Part shown: piece after piece, positions 53,917 to 63,733 of the stretch
How positions within the stretch are numbered: the stretch's first letter is position 1
Layout: the number at the start of each line of letters is the position of its first letter
Assembly (NCBI RefSeq): GCF_017498545.1
Contig: NZ_CP071793.1
Span: 1,922,001-1,986,000, forward strand
Direction: 5' to 3'
Origin: Sulfidibacter corallicola
Lineage (GTDB): Bacteria; Acidobacteriota; Holophagae; Acanthopleuribacterales; Acanthopleuribacteraceae
DNA length: 64,000 bases
Position numbers and translations under genes: made by a program
The notes under the pieces: model-generated
What the model was told of the DNA's origin: nothing
The model's database searches: none
The model's input: the letters and a program-made list of their open reading frames with translations, nothing else

Positions 53917-54708
53917 ATGAACACCGCTTATGGCCCGCTCATGCGCATGTTGCAAATCGGTTTTATCGGCGCGGTCGCCCTGACGGGCGTTGCCTACGTG
54001 CTCAAGGGCAGTTTGGGGGAACCATCGCAGATGCAGCGAGAGTTGTTGCAGGAGCCCGTTCAGAACCCCACCGACCGCGAGGAGTTCATGTTCCATTTCG
54101 CCGGTACCGATTACGCCGTGATCCCCTTGGCGGATTACGAAATGTGGGGCCTGGTGGTGACCCACAACAATACCCAGGGCATCGCCGACATCTACCATGA
54201 CGCGAGTTCCGTGGATACCAAGGACATCTGTGTGGTCTGGGGCGACAACATCACCACGGGTGGGTATCAGCACGCCGAATTTTGGAGCGGTCCCTGGACC
54301 TGTTATTGGCGATCGAGCATCGGGGTGGAGATCTCGCCGCTGGAGATTTCCAACAACCATCTGCTGACGGCGGATCCCCAGGTTCGCGAGCGCATCGCCG
54401 ACGTGCGGGTGGGGGATCAAGTGTACGTTCGCGGCATGCTGGTGGGCTATCACCCGGTTCACTATCCCAATTACGTGCGCAACTCCAGCCTCACGCGGGA
54501 GGACACCGGCAACGGCGCCTGCGAAGTCCTGTTCGTCGAAGATATCGAGATCCTGCAGGCGGGCACGCCGTTCTGGTATTTCGGCTTTCGTTTCGGGCTG
54601 GGGCTGTGCGTGCTTTTTCCGATCGCCATGCTGTTGACGATGAGCCTGCAGGTACGGGCTCGGCCGCGTCCCCAGTACAGCAGCCGTTGGGGCGAGTATT
54701 CGGGATAG
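53917..54708 (+). CDS. membrane protein of unknown function (two spans, large external loop)
   Basis: 263 aa from ATG 53917, six bases after GGAGG. A span at ~10-30 (IGFIGAVALTGVAYVL) and another at ~223-245 (FGFRFGLGLCVLFPIAMLLTMSLQV) frame a ~190-residue soluble region. That region is beta-rich with several Trp/Tyr residues and the segment VRVGDQVYVRGMLVGY, which could be an OB-like strand pair. The end is basic and cytoplasmic (RARPRPQYSSRW). No family was recognised. It is alone on its strand, facing udk, with a heptamer tandem repeat and a 24-bp palindrome in between. Confidence 0.7.
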   Translation: MNTAYGPLMRMLQIGFIGAVALTGVAYVLKGSLGEPSQMQRELLQEPVQNPTDREEFMFHFAGTDYAVIPLADYEMWGLVVTHNNTQGIADIYHDASSVDTKDICVVWGDNITTGGYQHAEFWSGPWTCYWRSSIGVEISPLEISNNHLLTADPQVRERIADVRVGDQVYVRGMLVGYHPVHYPNYVRNSSLTREDTGNGACEVLFVEDIEILQAGTPFWYFGFRFGLGLCVLFPIAMLLTMSLQVRARPRPQYSSRWGEYSG

Positions 54709-54820
54709 GGGCCCATTCGGAACGGGCGGGGGTCCAGGGTCCGGGCGTGAACGCCGAATGGGCCCGCTATCAGGTATCGGGTATCAGGTATCAGGGAACC
54801 GAAGCGCTTGCTAGCATTTA

Positions 54821-54864
54821 CCTGACACCTGACACCTGACACCTGACACCTGACACCTGACACC
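54821..54864 (+). repeat. 7-bp tandem repeat (CCTGACA)
   Basis: Six-plus copies of CCTGACA in a row. Degenerate copies of the related heptamer CTGATAC lie at about 54774-54800 (reverse orientation, TATCAGG) and at 37812-37838. The array sits between two convergent genes. Confidence 0.95.
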
Positions 54865-54878
54865 TTAAGGCCGATTCC

Positions 54879-54902
54879 GTGCCGATCCTGCAGGATCGGC
54901 AC
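54879..54902. repeat. perfect 24-bp palindrome beside udk stop
   Basis: GTGCCGATCC-TGCA-GGATCGGCAC, a fully paired 10-bp stem with a 4-base centre, ends one base before the udk stop codon on the minus strand. No T-run follows on either strand, so it is not a standard Rho-independent terminator; it may still help end both convergent transcripts. Confidence 0.85.
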
Positions 54903-55556
54903 TCACACGTGGAGTTCCTCGGGATAGTCGCGCTTGAGCAGCATGTGGAGCTTGCGACTGATCAGGTCCAGCCCGACCTTGTTGCGGCCGCCGTGGGGAA
55001 TGATGATGTCCGCCCACCGCTTGGATGGTTCCACGAATTCCAGGTGCATCGGCTTGACCGTGGTCTGGTACTGGTGCAGCACCTCCTCCAGGGTACGGCC
55101 CCGCTCGCTGATGTCGCGGCGCAGACGGCGAATCAGGCGATCGTCGTCGTCGGTGTCGATGAACACCTTCATGTCGAGCAGCTCGCGCAATCGGGCTTCG
55201 CCGAAAATCAGGATGCCCTCGACGATCAGGACCGAGGGCAGTTCGAGGCGCTGCACCGTGGACTTGCGGGTATATTGATTGAAGTCGTATTCCGGAATGT
55301 CCACCGCTTGCCCGGACCGTAGCGTGCTGAGGTCCCGGATGAGCCGGTCGGTGTCCAGGCTGTCGGGGTGGTCGAAATTGACCTTTTTGCGTTCAGCGAG
55401 GGAAAGGTGATCCAGGGGGCGGTAATAGGCGTCGTGACGGATCACCGCGAGGTCGGCGTCGTCCAGGTTGGCCAGGACCAGATCCGCGAAGGTGCTCTTG
55501 CCGCTGCCGCTGCCGCCGGCGATGCCGATCACCACCAATTTCGGTTTACTTTCCAT
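54903..55556 (-). CDS. udk: uridine kinase
   Basis: 217 aa from the ATG at 55556, nine bases after AGGAGG; an ATG six codons upstream overlaps the ribosome site. Udk phosphorylates uridine and cytidine in pyrimidine salvage. Walker A is GGSGSGKST (Lys20), the substrate region follows as HDAYYRPLDHL and FDHPDSLD, and the lid is RRLRRDISERGRTLEEVL. IVEGILIF and KPMHLEFVEPSKRWADIIIPHGG are characteristic of the family. Cytoplasmic. It stands alone. Confidence 0.95.
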   Translation of the reverse strand: MESKPKLVVIGIAGGSGSGKSTFADLVLANLDDADLAVIRHDAYYRPLDHLSLAERKKVNFDHPDSLDTDRLIRDLSTLRSGQAVDIPEYDFNQYTRKSTVQRLELPSVLIVEGILIFGEARLRELLDMKVFIDTDDDDRLIRRLRRDISERGRTLEEVLHQYQTTVKPMHLEFVEPSKRWADIIIPHGGRNKVGLDLISRKLHMLLKRDYPEELHV

Positions 55557-56119
55557 GATCACCAGCCTCCTCATCGATCCGCGCGGGACGGTATTGCCGG
55601 GTATCGCCCGCCGGCGCGTCGGTTGTCGTGGGACGGGGCCCTCGACATGTCGTTCCAGCCGGCGCGGAAAGGTACGGTCGGAGCCTGTTCCCGGTGTCCC
55701 GCAGGGCTTGGCCCATTTAACGATGAGTGTGGGCTCAGGTCAATCTTTTGGTGTCTTGGCGCTCGGGTCGAAATTGGTGGAGAAACCGTGACTTTTCGCT
55801 CGCGAGACGCCTTTCGGGTGGAACGGTGCGCGATTATACGCTTGGGGACTTTTTCTGGAATTTCGATTTGAAATCGGTCGGTCCAATTGGTAAATTGAGG
55901 GACGCCCAATTTGAGAGTGCGTGGTTCTCCGCGACCGGAAAGGGGTCCCACCGTCTTGCGCTGCACGTGCGGTGAAATCCTAAATTGTGCTTAGCTTTTT
56001 TCGGTTTCTGCCATATACTCAAAGCCGGGCTTCGTCTTGCTTGGCAAGAATTCAATCGATTACAATGGGCTGATCCCCCATCACTTTGCCCTATTTTTTT
56101 GCGAGAGGAACTCCATCAA
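55557..56119. other. divergent intergenic region with mglB promoter candidate
   Basis: About 560 bases between udk and mglB, read in opposite directions. No gene was recognised. A candidate mglBA promoter is listed separately. Confidence 0.4.
55991..56019 (+). promoter_or_regulatory. candidate sigma-70 promoter for mglBA
   Basis: TATACT at 56014-56019 is a good -10 box. TTAGCT 17 bp upstream (55991-55996) is a poor match to -35. It lies ~100 nt before the mglB start. Confidence 0.35.
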
Positions 56120-56599
56120 ATGGATTTAATCCTTTATGACGAAGAGCTGCAACAGGTCCAGAAGTGCATCAATCAACTGCACGTGGATGCGCGATCGAAA
56201 ATCGTTTTCGTCGTCGACAAAAACGGCCAACAGATCGCAGCGGCGGGCGACATCGGCGACATCGACCCCACCTCCCTTGCTTCGCTGACTGCCGGTAATG
56301 TTGCTGCGACCGATGGACTCGCCAAGCTGATTGGAGAAAAGGAATTTTCGATTCTATTCCATGAAGGTGAGCGCGACAACGTCCACATCTCCATCGTGGC
56401 CAACCGTGTGATTCTGGTCATCATTTTCGACGAGCGCTCTTCTCTTGGGCTGGTTCGCCTTCGGGTGAAAAAGGCCTCGATCGAGCTGACCAAGATTTTC
56501 GAGACCATTATGGAAAAGGCACAACGTGAGTCCTCCAGCGGCTTGGAAGCCGCATTTGCCGAGATTACCGACGACGATATCGACAACCTCTTCGGGTAA
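56120..56599 (+). CDS. mglB: MglB-type Roadblock/LC7 GAP protein
   Basis: 159 aa, the same length as Myxococcus MglB. MglB stimulates GTP hydrolysis by MglA and marks the lagging pole in polar motile cells. The Roadblock fold is recognisable: VVDKNGQQIAAAG, SLASLTAGNVAATDGLAKLIGEKEF, HISIVANRVILVIIFDERSSLGLVRLRVKKAS. The C-terminal tail FAEITDDDIDNLFG matches the characteristic MglB tail. The ATG at 56120 has AGAGG eleven bases upstream; the longer frame is unsupported. mglA follows after 28 bases, so they form an operon. Confidence 0.95.
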   Translation: MDLILYDEELQQVQKCINQLHVDARSKIVFVVDKNGQQIAAAGDIGDIDPTSLASLTAGNVAATDGLAKLIGEKEFSILFHEGERDNVHISIVANRVILVIIFDERSSLGLVRLRVKKASIELTKIFETIMEKAQRESSSGLEAAFAEITDDDIDNLFG

Positions 56600-56627
56600 C
56601 CATCAATAAGAGAACGGGTGCTCAAAT

Positions 56628-57215
56628 ATGGCTTTCATTAATTATGCGGCGCGTGAAGTGAACTGTAAGATCGTTTACTACGGTCCCGGTCTGTGTGGAA
56701 AAACAACCAATTTGCAGTTTATTTACGAGAAGACCGATCCCCGCAACAAGGGGAAGATGATATCTCTGGCAACCGAAACGGATCGGACTCTGTTCTTCGA
56801 TTTTCTGCCGTTGGATTTGGGTACCATACGTTCTCTGAAAGTACGGTTTCACCTGTATACCGTGCCGGGTCAGGTGTTCTATAACGCCAGTCGCAAATTG
56901 ATACTGAAAGGGGTGGACGGCGTCATCTTCGTGGCCGATTCCCAGGAAGCGCGGCTCGACGCCAACCTCGAAAGTATCGACAACCTCGAAAAGAACCTCA
57001 AAGAGCAGGGTTACGAACTACAAACCATTCCCTACGTGCTTCAATTGAACAAGCGCGACCTGCCGACGGCACTTTCGGCCGAAGAGCTCACCCAGGAGTT
57101 GCGACTCAAGGGGGAGCCCGTTTTCGAAGCGATTGCACCCAAGGGAATCGGTGTGTACGAGACCTTGAAGGCCTGCGCCAAGCAAGTTCTGACCGAGCTC
57201 AAGAAGAGTAGCTGA
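56628..57215 (+). CDS. mglA: MglA Ras-like polarity GTPase
   Basis: 195 aa, full length. MglA is the bacterial Ras-like GTPase that directs polarity and, in myxobacteria, gliding and type IV pilus motility. The P loop [10 protein letters not shown] is at residues 19-28 (Lys25), preceded by [41 protein letters not shown] and LNKRDLP (N/TKxD motif) follow as in Myxococcus MglA. Thr26-Thr27 after the P-loop Lys, and Pro in TVPGQ instead of the Ras DxxG Asp, are normal for this family. MglB, its GAP, is encoded immediately upstream. Polarised or gliding motility is a reasonable inference for the organism. Confidence 0.97.
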   Translation: MAFINYAAREVNCKIVYYGPGLCGKTTNLQFIYEKTDPRNKGKMISLATETDRTLFFDFLPLDLGTIRSLKVRFHLYTVPGQVFYNASRKLILKGVDGVIFVADSQEARLDANLESIDNLEKNLKEQGYELQTIPYVLQLNKRDLPTALSAEELTQELRLKGEPVFEAIAPKGIGVYETLKACAKQVLTELKKSS

Positions 57216-57340
57216 TCGTTCCGTATCCGGAAACGTGAGATCGCGACGGAACTATGGGTCGGGAGCCTGACGCCATCCCTTTCGGTGGGATGGGGTGTGG
57301 TTCCCCGTCCGTCGATTTTCGTCCGGTTTAGGTCAAGACC

Positions 57341-58336
57341 GTGTCTCCATTCGACTGGCTCAATCAATGGTTTCGCCTCCAGGAACAACCCTATCTCGCG
57401 CTCGGGGTAGGTGTCGCGCTGTTGCTCGTCGCCTCGGAACTGGTCGTGCTGATCCTGGGCCGGCTCGAGGACAAGAATTTTGGCGTGGTGCACCTGGGAA
57501 CGCTGTTCACCCCATTGTGCACCGGGTTTCCCAATTTGATGCTGGGCATGTTCGGCCAGACACGGTTGCAGGGCGATCTGGTCATTCACCTCAACATCGG
57601 TAACAACCTCGCCAATACGACCTTGGTCACCGGAACCATCATGGCGCTGGCCGGGCCTTTGTTGGTGACCGTGGCCAAGGGATCCAGCAAGAAGGCGCGC
57701 CGCGCCCGCGCCGATTTCCACTTGGCGCTCCTGTCTTTCTGGCTCGGAGCGGTGTTGCTGTTCGAGTGCGTGCGCGACGGGGTGGTGACGCGCGAGGACG
57801 GGCTCAAACTGGTTGGACTCTACTTCGGGTACCAACTGCTGATGTGGATGCGTCGCGGAACGCCACCCAAAAAGAAGCGCCTGCCTCTCTCGGTCGGTCT
57901 TTCGCTGCTTCTGCTCCTGGTCCTCTGCGCACTCTTGATTTCCTTCAGCGTCGACGCCATCTCGCTGGGCATGGAGTCGATGGGGGCGTTGATACCGGGC
58001 GCCTCCCTGGGGATGGTGCTCGGGCTGCTGACCGTCCTGCCCGAAAGCTTTCTGCTTCTGCGTCTGGCGCGGAAACAGGGAAGCCTGGGTCTGACCGGTC
58101 TGGTGGGCGATTGTTTGGTCAGTATTCCTCTGGTAGTCGGCGTTTCGTCGTTGATCGCACCGATCACCACGGCCCCCATCCATCATTGGCGCGATGCCGC
58201 GGCGCGGCCCTTCCTGAGCCTGGCCGGAACCATGTTCTGCTTCACCCTCCTCTCGTTTCGGCAGAAGCAGGTGCCCCGCAAGGTGGGTCTGCTATTTTGC
58301 GGTCTTTATGCTATGGTGTGGTGGTTGAGTTCCTGA
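57341..58336 (+). CDS. CaCA-family (Na+/Ca2+-exchanger-like) membrane protein
   Basis: 331 aa from a GTG at 57341. About ten membrane spans. Two inverted alpha-repeat regions are discernible: TPLCTGFPNLMLGMFGQ with NIGNNLANTTLVTG in the first half, and TVLPESFLLLRLARKQG with GLVGDCLVSIPLVVGVSSL in the second. In typical CaCA proteins these hold an acidic residue in each repeat; the second repeat keeps it (PES), while the first has Pro-Asn in its place, so ion specificity is doubtful. Located at the inner membrane, 125 bases after mglA on the same strand but with no clear link to it. Confidence 0.75.
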   Translation: MSPFDWLNQWFRLQEQPYLALGVGVALLLVASELVVLILGRLEDKNFGVVHLGTLFTPLCTGFPNLMLGMFGQTRLQGDLVIHLNIGNNLANTTLVTGTIMALAGPLLVTVAKGSSKKARRARADFHLALLSFWLGAVLLFECVRDGVVTREDGLKLVGLYFGYQLLMWMRRGTPPKKKRLPLSVGLSLLLLLVLCALLISFSVDAISLGMESMGALIPGASLGMVLGLLTVLPESFLLLRLARKQGSLGLTGLVGDCLVSIPLVVGVSSLIAPITTAPIHHWRDAAARPFLSLAGTMFCFTLLSFRQKQVPRKVGLLFCGLYAMVWWLSS

Positions 58337-58438
58337 AAACGATAACCGAAGTTTGAATCTAAATCGCTGTAAATGTTTTGGTTATGCGCTGGGTTCCGTT
58401 TGTCTCCACGAAGGCCCGGCGTCGAGGAGGATTGCATC

Positions 58439-58981
58439 GTGCTCGTCAACAACATGTCCACGGACTTTCGCGCCAAGCTGCTTCAAGTCGTCGATGACTA
58501 CATCGCCACCGAGTTGGAGAGTATCCGCAACAAGCTGATCGGGGCCCTTTTGGATACCCGCCTCGTGCTGAATGATTTTGCCGAGCTGGCGCTGCGTCAC
58601 CTGTGTCAACGGCTCAAGGTCGACCGCATCTATGCCTGCGATACGCGGGATGGCCAGGTCCTGGCCGGATGGAACAAGGGCAAGAACATCGCCCGCGTCG
58701 AAGATTGGGATGAAGGCTACGTACCCCTGGAAATGGACGAAACCCTCAAATTGGCCCTGGAGGGAGATGAACTGGTGGCTAATCCCGTTCCGGGTGTCGG
58801 TGCCGATTTCACCATGCCGGTTTATTTCGATGACGGCCGCGTCTGGTTGTTGGTCTTCGATCAGACGGACGAGGCCCGCGAATTCAACAATCGCGACATC
58901 GCCCACATGTACCTCGTGCGTGACCTGATTCGGATCAAGGCGCGCTGGGTTAACGAAAGGGAGCCGGTCAGCCAGGGCTGA
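58439..58981 (+). CDS. small soluble protein of unknown function (possibly GAF-like)
   Basis: 180 aa from a GTG at 58439, eight bases after GGAGG; an ATG at 58454 is an alternative. Residues ~1-55 are amphipathic helices. A mixed alpha/beta part follows with HLCQRLKVDRIYACDTRDGQVLAGW, PVYFDDGRVWLLVFDQ and REFNNRDIAHMYLVRDLI, a strand pattern compatible with a GAF fold. No signal peptide. The function is unknown. A GC hairpin follows the stop. Confidence 0.55.
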   Translation: MLVNNMSTDFRAKLLQVVDDYIATELESIRNKLIGALLDTRLVLNDFAELALRHLCQRLKVDRIYACDTRDGQVLAGWNKGKNIARVEDWDEGYVPLEMDETLKLALEGDELVANPVPGVGADFTMPVYFDDGRVWLLVFDQTDEAREFNNRDIAHMYLVRDLIRIKARWVNEREPVSQG

Positions 58982-58993
58982 AGGCCGGAGCCG

Positions 58994-59013
58994 GGGCCTC
59001 TTGGCCCCCTTTC
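58994..59013 (+). terminator. likely terminator of the 58439-58981 gene
   Basis: GGGGCC-TCTT-GGCCCC stem (58994-58999 with 59004-59009) followed by a C and TTT. A 6-bp all-GC stem with a short T-run; moderate support. Confidence 0.5.
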
Positions 59014-59021
59014 GTCCCTTA

Positions 59022-59351
59022 TTATCCAGTCAAGTACATCAAGAGCCAGAGGGTGCCCATGCCGACCGCGAGCGTGGGAAAGATCTTGCGGGTGGTGGCG
59101 GCGACCACCATCGCCGCCACCCCAGCCAACAGGCGCAGGTTCGAGAAACTGAGGTCCGGATGGCCCTGGTGGATGACCAGAGAGGGCACGATCAGGGCGC
59201 TGAGCACGGCCACCGGAATGTATTTCAGAATGCGTTCGAAGCTTTGCGGCACGTTCAGGCGGCTCAGCATGCCGATGAACGAGAAACGGAAGACGAAGGT
59301 CCCGGCGCCGATCGCCAGCATGGCGAACCATATGGGGTGATTAATGTGCAT
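59022..59351 (-). CDS. azlD: AzlD-family branched-chain amino-acid exporter subunit
   Basis: 109 aa from ATG 59351, overlapping the end of azlC by 11 bases. AzlD is the small partner of AzlC in the LIV-E export family. Four hydrophobic segments (IWFAMLAIGAGTFVFRFSF, ILKYIPVAVLSALIVPSLV, LRLLAGVAAMVVAATT, LAVGMGTLWLLMYL) fit the family, including the conserved TFVFRFSF. It forms an inner-membrane complex with AzlC. Confidence 0.88.
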   Translation of the reverse strand: MHINHPIWFAMLAIGAGTFVFRFSFIGMLSRLNVPQSFERILKYIPVAVLSALIVPSLVIHQGHPDLSFSNLRLLAGVAAMVVAATTRKIFPTLAVGMGTLWLLMYLTG

Positions 59352-60030
59352 GAGACCATCCTTCCGCCAGCAATGCGGCGACGGAGCCACTCAGGGCTGC
59401 CGCGATGAAACCGAGGTTGAAGGGGAGACCGTGACCCAGGACCGCGACGACGGCCGCGGTTGCGGCGGCGATCCAACTGGGGCGATTGCGAATGAGTGGG
59501 AAGAGTAACGCCATGAAAGTCAAGGGGATCGCGAACTCGAACGACAACTCCGGGGGCAGTGCGGCGCCCATGTAGATGCCGGCCGCAGTGCCCAGTTGCC
59601 AGAAGAACCAAAGCGAAAAGGCGGCACCCAAATAGAACCACCGCTTGCCTACTTCGCTGATTTCCTGTTCGTATCGGGCGATGGACAGGGCGAAGGCCTG
59701 GTCCGTCAACAGGTAGGCGATCAGCGTTTTCCATTTGGAGGATAGGTTCTTGAAGTGGGGAGCGATCGAGGCGCTGTACATCAACATGCGCAGGTTGATC
59801 AGCAGGGCCGTCAACACCACGATGGCGATAGGGGTTCCTCGATCGAGCAACTCGATGGTGGCCAGTTGCGACGCACCCGCGAAAATCACGAAGGACAAGG
59901 CGTGTGCGGCGAGTAAGGGGAGGTCGGCGGCGACGGCGGTGGCTCCGGCGATGACCGCAAAGGGCAGTATTCCCAGCAGCAAAGGCGCGGTTGCCTTGGC
60001 GCCGGCGACAAACAAAACGCGTTGAGACAA
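59341..60030 (-). CDS. azlC: AzlC-family branched-chain amino-acid exporter subunit
   Basis: 229 aa from the TTG at 60030, six bases after AGGAG; a TTG six bases further up abuts it. AzlC is the large LIV-E subunit. It has about five to six spans, with the family segments PLLLGILPFAVIAG, FVIFAGASQLATIELL and TALLINLRMLMYSASIAPHFK. Substrate by family: branched-chain amino acids or analogues (azaleucine resistance in Bacillus). Upstream lies the gcvP terminator. Confidence 0.9.
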   Translation of the reverse strand: MSQRVLFVAGAKATAPLLLGILPFAVIAGATAVAADLPLLAAHALSFVIFAGASQLATIELLDRGTPIAIVVLTALLINLRMLMYSASIAPHFKNLSSKWKTLIAYLLTDQAFALSIARYEQEISEVGKRWFYLGAAFSLWFFWQLGTAAGIYMGAALPPELSFEFAIPLTFMALLFPLIRNRPSWIAAATAAVVAVLGHGLPFNLGFIAAALSGSVAALLAEGWSHAH

Positions 60031-60169
60031 GGCCAACTCCTGAAGGCGAAACTCGGCTTATCCCCAAAAGGTCAAACCCATGATCATCATAACGAATCTA
60101 AAAAAGGGGAACAGTCTCAGTTTGTTTGAAATGTTTGCGTAACAGTTGTGGGTCTCTGTGCTGGGCATC

Positions 60170-60203
60170 AAAACGAAAACGGGGCGTTCCGGTGAACGCC
60201 CCG
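60170..60203 (-). terminator. Rho-independent terminator of gcvP
   Basis: On the minus strand a perfect 10-bp stem CGGGGCGTTC/GAACGCCCCG (60180-60189 with 60194-60203) with a 4-nt loop is followed by TTTTCGTTTT (60179-60170). It lies ~95 nt beyond the gcvP stop. Confidence 0.88.
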
Positions 60204-60296
60204 CACGAATTGGATCGGGTAACCTGTTTTGGCGAGTTCCTGAACGGGCCATCCGCCCAGCGGCATCTAACGAGGGTGTCGCTGGACGGGATCCGT

Positions 60297-63197
60297 TCAG
60301 GCGTATTCCTCGATGGGTACGCAGGAACACATCAGGTTTTTGTCGCCGTAGGCGTTGTCGATGCGGCCCACGGTGGGCCAGTACTTGTTGGTGGCCACCC
60401 AGGACAGGGGGAAGACGCCCTTCTCGCGGCTATAGGGCCGGTCCCAGCTATCGTCGACCATGTCCGCCATGGTGTGCGGCGCACGTTTGAGCGGGCTTTC
60501 TTCGGCCGGTATGTTGCCGTTCTCGACCTCGGCGGCTTCTTCACGAATGCAGATCATCGCGTCGCAGAAGCGGTCCAATTCGGCCAGGGACTCGCTCTCG
60601 GTCGGTTCGATCATCAGGGTTCCGGCCACCGGCCACGACATGGTCGGTGCGTGGAAACCGAAGTCCATCAGTCGTTTGGCGATGTCCTCCACGTCGATGC
60701 CGCAGCTCGCCTTGAGCGGGCGGACGTCGATGATGCACTCGTGGGCGATGAGATCGTTGAGGCCGCGGTAGAGAATCGGAAAGTGCGGCTCGAGCTTTTT
60801 GGCGATGTAGTTGGCATTCAGGATGGCGACTTGGGTCGCTTTCTTGAGGCCGCCACGTCCCATCATGGCGATGTAGGCCCAGGAGATCGGCAGGATGCCG
60901 GAACTCCCCCAAGGAGCTGCCGATACGGCGGTCGTTTGGGTTTCGGGGAAGGCGTCCGCTCTCAAGCGATGGCCCGGCAGGAGCGGCGCCAGGTGCTCGG
61001 CCGCGGCGATGGGGCCGACTCCGGGGCCGCCGCCTCCGTGCGGGATGCAGAAGGTTTTGTGAAGGTTGAGATGCAGGACGTCGGCGCCGATCTCACAGGG
61101 ACGGGCCAGGCCGACCAACGCGTTCATGTTGGCGCCGTCCATATACACCTGACCGCCGTGTTCGTGAATGACGCGGCAGATGTCGACGATCCCTTCCTCG
61201 AACACGCCGTGCGTCGAAGGATAGGTGATCATCAGGGCCGAAAGGTCGTCGGCATGTTTCTCGGCTTTGGCGTTGAGGTCTTCCAGATCGATGTTGCCGT
61301 TCTTGTCGCAGTTGACCACCACGACCTTCATGCCGGCCATGACCGCACTGGCGGGGTTGGTGCCGTGGGCCGAGCTGGGAATGATGCAGACGTTGCGGTG
61401 ACCCTCGCCGCGGCTCTGGTGGTAGGCGCGGATGGTCAGCAGGCCGGCGTATTCGCCTTGGGATCCCGCGTTGGGTTGCAGGGAAACGCCGGTCATGCCG
61501 GTGATTTCGGCGAGCATGTGCTCCAACTCTCCGATCAACTGTTTGTAACCCTCCACCTGGTCGGCCGGCGCGAAGGGATGGATGTTGGCCAGTTCGGGCC
61601 AGGTGATCGGCATCATTTCGGCGGTTGCGTTGAGCTTCATGGTGCAGGATCCGAGCGGGATCATTGAATGCGTCAGCGACAGGTCCTTGGTCGCCAGGGC
61701 GTGAAGGTACCGCAGCATTTCGGTTTCGGAATGGTGGGTGTTGAATACCGGGTGGGTCAGGTAGGAGGTCGTGCGCACGAGCTCGGCGGGATACTGGTCG
61801 CTGACTTGATCGAACAGGTCCGGAACGGTCAGGCCGTGATCGGCGTTGCCGGAGAAGACCGTCCACAGTTCTCCCACGTCCTCGCGGCGGGTGGTTTCGT
61901 CGAGTGAGAGTGCAATGGTTTCGTCGCCGATATAGCGGAAATTGATTTCCGCGGCGAGGGCGCGAGCCTCGATGTCGCGGCGCTGTTCGGGCGTGACCTG
62001 AATCTGAAGGGTGTCGAAGAAGACGCGGTTGCGCGGTTGGTATCCCAGTTTCTCCAGGCCGGCGGCGAGGATGACGGCGAAGCGGTGAACCCGGCGTGCG
62101 ATGCGGTGCAGTTGTTCGGGTCCGTGATAGACGGCGTACATGCCGGCGATGACCGCGAGCAGAACCTGCGAGGTGCAGATGTTGCTGGTGGCCTTCTCGC
62201 GACGAATGTGTTGTTCGCGAGTCTGGAGGGCCAGACGGTAAGCGGGTTTATCCCGTACATCCTTCGAAACACTGACGATACGGCCTGGCATGTTGCGCTT
62301 GAAACTCTCGCGCGTGGCAAAGAATGCCGCGTGGGGTCCGCCGAATCCCATCGGTACGCCGAAGCGTTGCGCACTGCCGACCACCACATCGGCACCCATT
62401 TCACCGGGCGGTTTCAGGAGGACCAGACTCAGGAGATCGGCCGCGACCGTCACCAGCATCTTCCGCTCCTGGGCATTGGCGATGATATCGGTCAAATCGC
62501 GAACCTGGCCGCTGCTGCCGGGATACTGGAGCAGCAAGCCGAAATAGGCTTCGTCGGTGGAGAAGTCGGCGATGTTGCCGGTCACGATTTCGATGCCGAG
62601 CGGTTGGGCACGCGTTTCCAGAATTTCCAGGGTTTGTGGATGAAGGTCGTCCATGACCCAGAACTTACGGTGGCTCTTGAGTTTCTTGCGGGTGAGCGAG
62701 AAGCTCATGGTCATGGCTTCCGCGGCGGCGGTACCTTCGTCCAGCATGCTGGCGTTGGCGATTTCCATGCCGGTCAGGTCGGTCACCATGGTCTGAAAGT
62801 TCAGCAACCCTTCCATGCGACCTTGGGAGATCTCGGACTGGTACGGCGTGTAGGCCGTGTACCAGGCCGGGTTTTCCAGGATGTTGCGCTGAATGACCGG
62901 CGGGGTGATGGTCCCGTGATAACCCATGCCGATGTAGCTCTTGAATACCTTGTTCTTTCTGGCGACATGCTCACGCAGATAAGCCAACGCATCGGACTCG
63001 TTCTGGCAGCGGTCGAAATCGAGAGGTCGCTTGGAAAGGATCTTGTTGGGAACCGCTTTCTCTACCAACTCGTCCAGGGTCTGCATGTCGAGGAACGACA
63101 ACATGCTGTCGATCTCGCGATCATCGGGGCCGATGTGGCGGTCGATGAAATCTTCTTTCTGTTCCAATTGTCGCAACGTGGGATTACCAAGTGGCAT
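60297..63197 (-). CDS. gcvP: glycine dehydrogenase (decarboxylating), P-protein
   Basis: 966 aa, the full single-chain length. GcvP decarboxylates glycine with PLP and transfers the aminomethyl group to lipoyl-GcvH. The PLP lysine is Lys714 in [16 protein letters not shown]. The N-terminal half begins [17 protein letters not shown] and continues with [46 protein letters not shown] sequence. The C-terminal half has [23 protein letters not shown] and [13 protein letters not shown]. The ATG at 63197 follows GGAGTAG. Other glycine-cleavage genes (gcvT, gcvH) are not nearby, unlike in many genomes. I looked for a glycine riboswitch upstream and could not identify one. Confidence 0.97.
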   Translation of the reverse strand: MPLGNPTLRQLEQKEDFIDRHIGPDDREIDSMLSFLDMQTLDELVEKAVPNKILSKRPLDFDRCQNESDALAYLREHVARKNKVFKSYIGMGYHGTITPPVIQRNILENPAWYTAYTPYQSEISQGRMEGLLNFQTMVTDLTGMEIANASMLDEGTAAAEAMTMSFSLTRKKLKSHRKFWVMDDLHPQTLEILETRAQPLGIEIVTGNIADFSTDEAYFGLLLQYPGSSGQVRDLTDIIANAQERKMLVTVAADLLSLVLLKPPGEMGADVVVGSAQRFGVPMGFGGPHAAFFATRESFKRNMPGRIVSVSKDVRDKPAYRLALQTREQHIRREKATSNICTSQVLLAVIAGMYAVYHGPEQLHRIARRVHRFAVILAAGLEKLGYQPRNRVFFDTLQIQVTPEQRRDIEARALAAEINFRYIGDETIALSLDETTRREDVGELWTVFSGNADHGLTVPDLFDQVSDQYPAELVRTTSYLTHPVFNTHHSETEMLRYLHALATKDLSLTHSMIPLGSCTMKLNATAEMMPITWPELANIHPFAPADQVEGYKQLIGELEHMLAEITGMTGVSLQPNAGSQGEYAGLLTIRAYHQSRGEGHRNVCIIPSSAHGTNPASAVMAGMKVVVVNCDKNGNIDLEDLNAKAEKHADDLSALMITYPSTHGVFEEGIVDICRVIHEHGGQVYMDGANMNALVGLARPCEIGADVLHLNLHKTFCIPHGGGGPGVGPIAAAEHLAPLLPGHRLRADAFPETQTTAVSAAPWGSSGILPISWAYIAMMGRGGLKKATQVAILNANYIAKKLEPHFPILYRGLNDLIAHECIIDVRPLKASCGIDVEDIAKRLMDFGFHAPTMSWPVAGTLMIEPTESESLAELDRFCDAMICIREEAAEVENGNIPAEESPLKRAPHTMADMVDDSWDRPYSREKGVFPLSWVATNKYWPTVGRIDNAYGDKNLMCSCVPIEEYA

Positions 63198-63733
63198 GGG
63201 CTACTCCGTTTTTCAAATCTTTGGGAAACCTGTACCACCGCGGGAAGCCTGGGGGCACGAACGTGGCGGACATGCGCCGTCGCAACCCCGTCCAGACGGG
63301 GGAAGCCATATGGAGAAAGATGCCGGCAATACGGAAGAAGGCACGCAAAACGAGAAAGGAATAAAAGGAAAGTCCGAAAGCATCCGCATGGAACATAGGC
63401 CTTTGGCGGTGGTGGTTCGCCCGGAAAGGGGCGGATAGCGGGGCCGGCAAGCGAGGCGGGCAGAGGGCCCGATCAAGCGATGGTGACGATGTTCGAAACA
63501 CCTCGAACCAGGCTCATTCTATTCGAAAAAGCGAAAGCATGCAGCTTTTATCATCGGGCAGGGAAGGGAAGGTGAAAGGAGCGGATGTGGTGGGGTCGGC
63601 AGTGGGATAGCGAATGATTTTAGCGTGTTTGTGTAATAAAATCTTATACAAATGAACTAAAGTTTCTCTGTTGCGTACCCTAGTCTTGATGCCGTTCTTT
63701 ACATCGGTTCGACCTTTTGCTCGGGAGTTGCCC
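63198..63733. other. divergent intergenic region
   Basis: About 535 bases between gcvP and the HtpX-like gene. No riboswitch, repeat or gene was recognised. Two overlapping minus-strand frames look non-coding. Confidence 0.45.

Noticed and set aside
54821..54864. CRISPR or iteron array
   Set aside because: Units are 7 bp with no spacers, and no replication initiator gene is near.
60126..61667. 513-codon open frame on the plus strand
   Set aside because: Opposite gcvP, which is a certain gene; no start context.
63198..63500. Possible glycine riboswitch upstream of gcvP
   Set aside because: The region contains a CCGCC-AAAGG stretch on the minus strand, but the tandem aptamer cores and their paired arms could not be assembled by eye.
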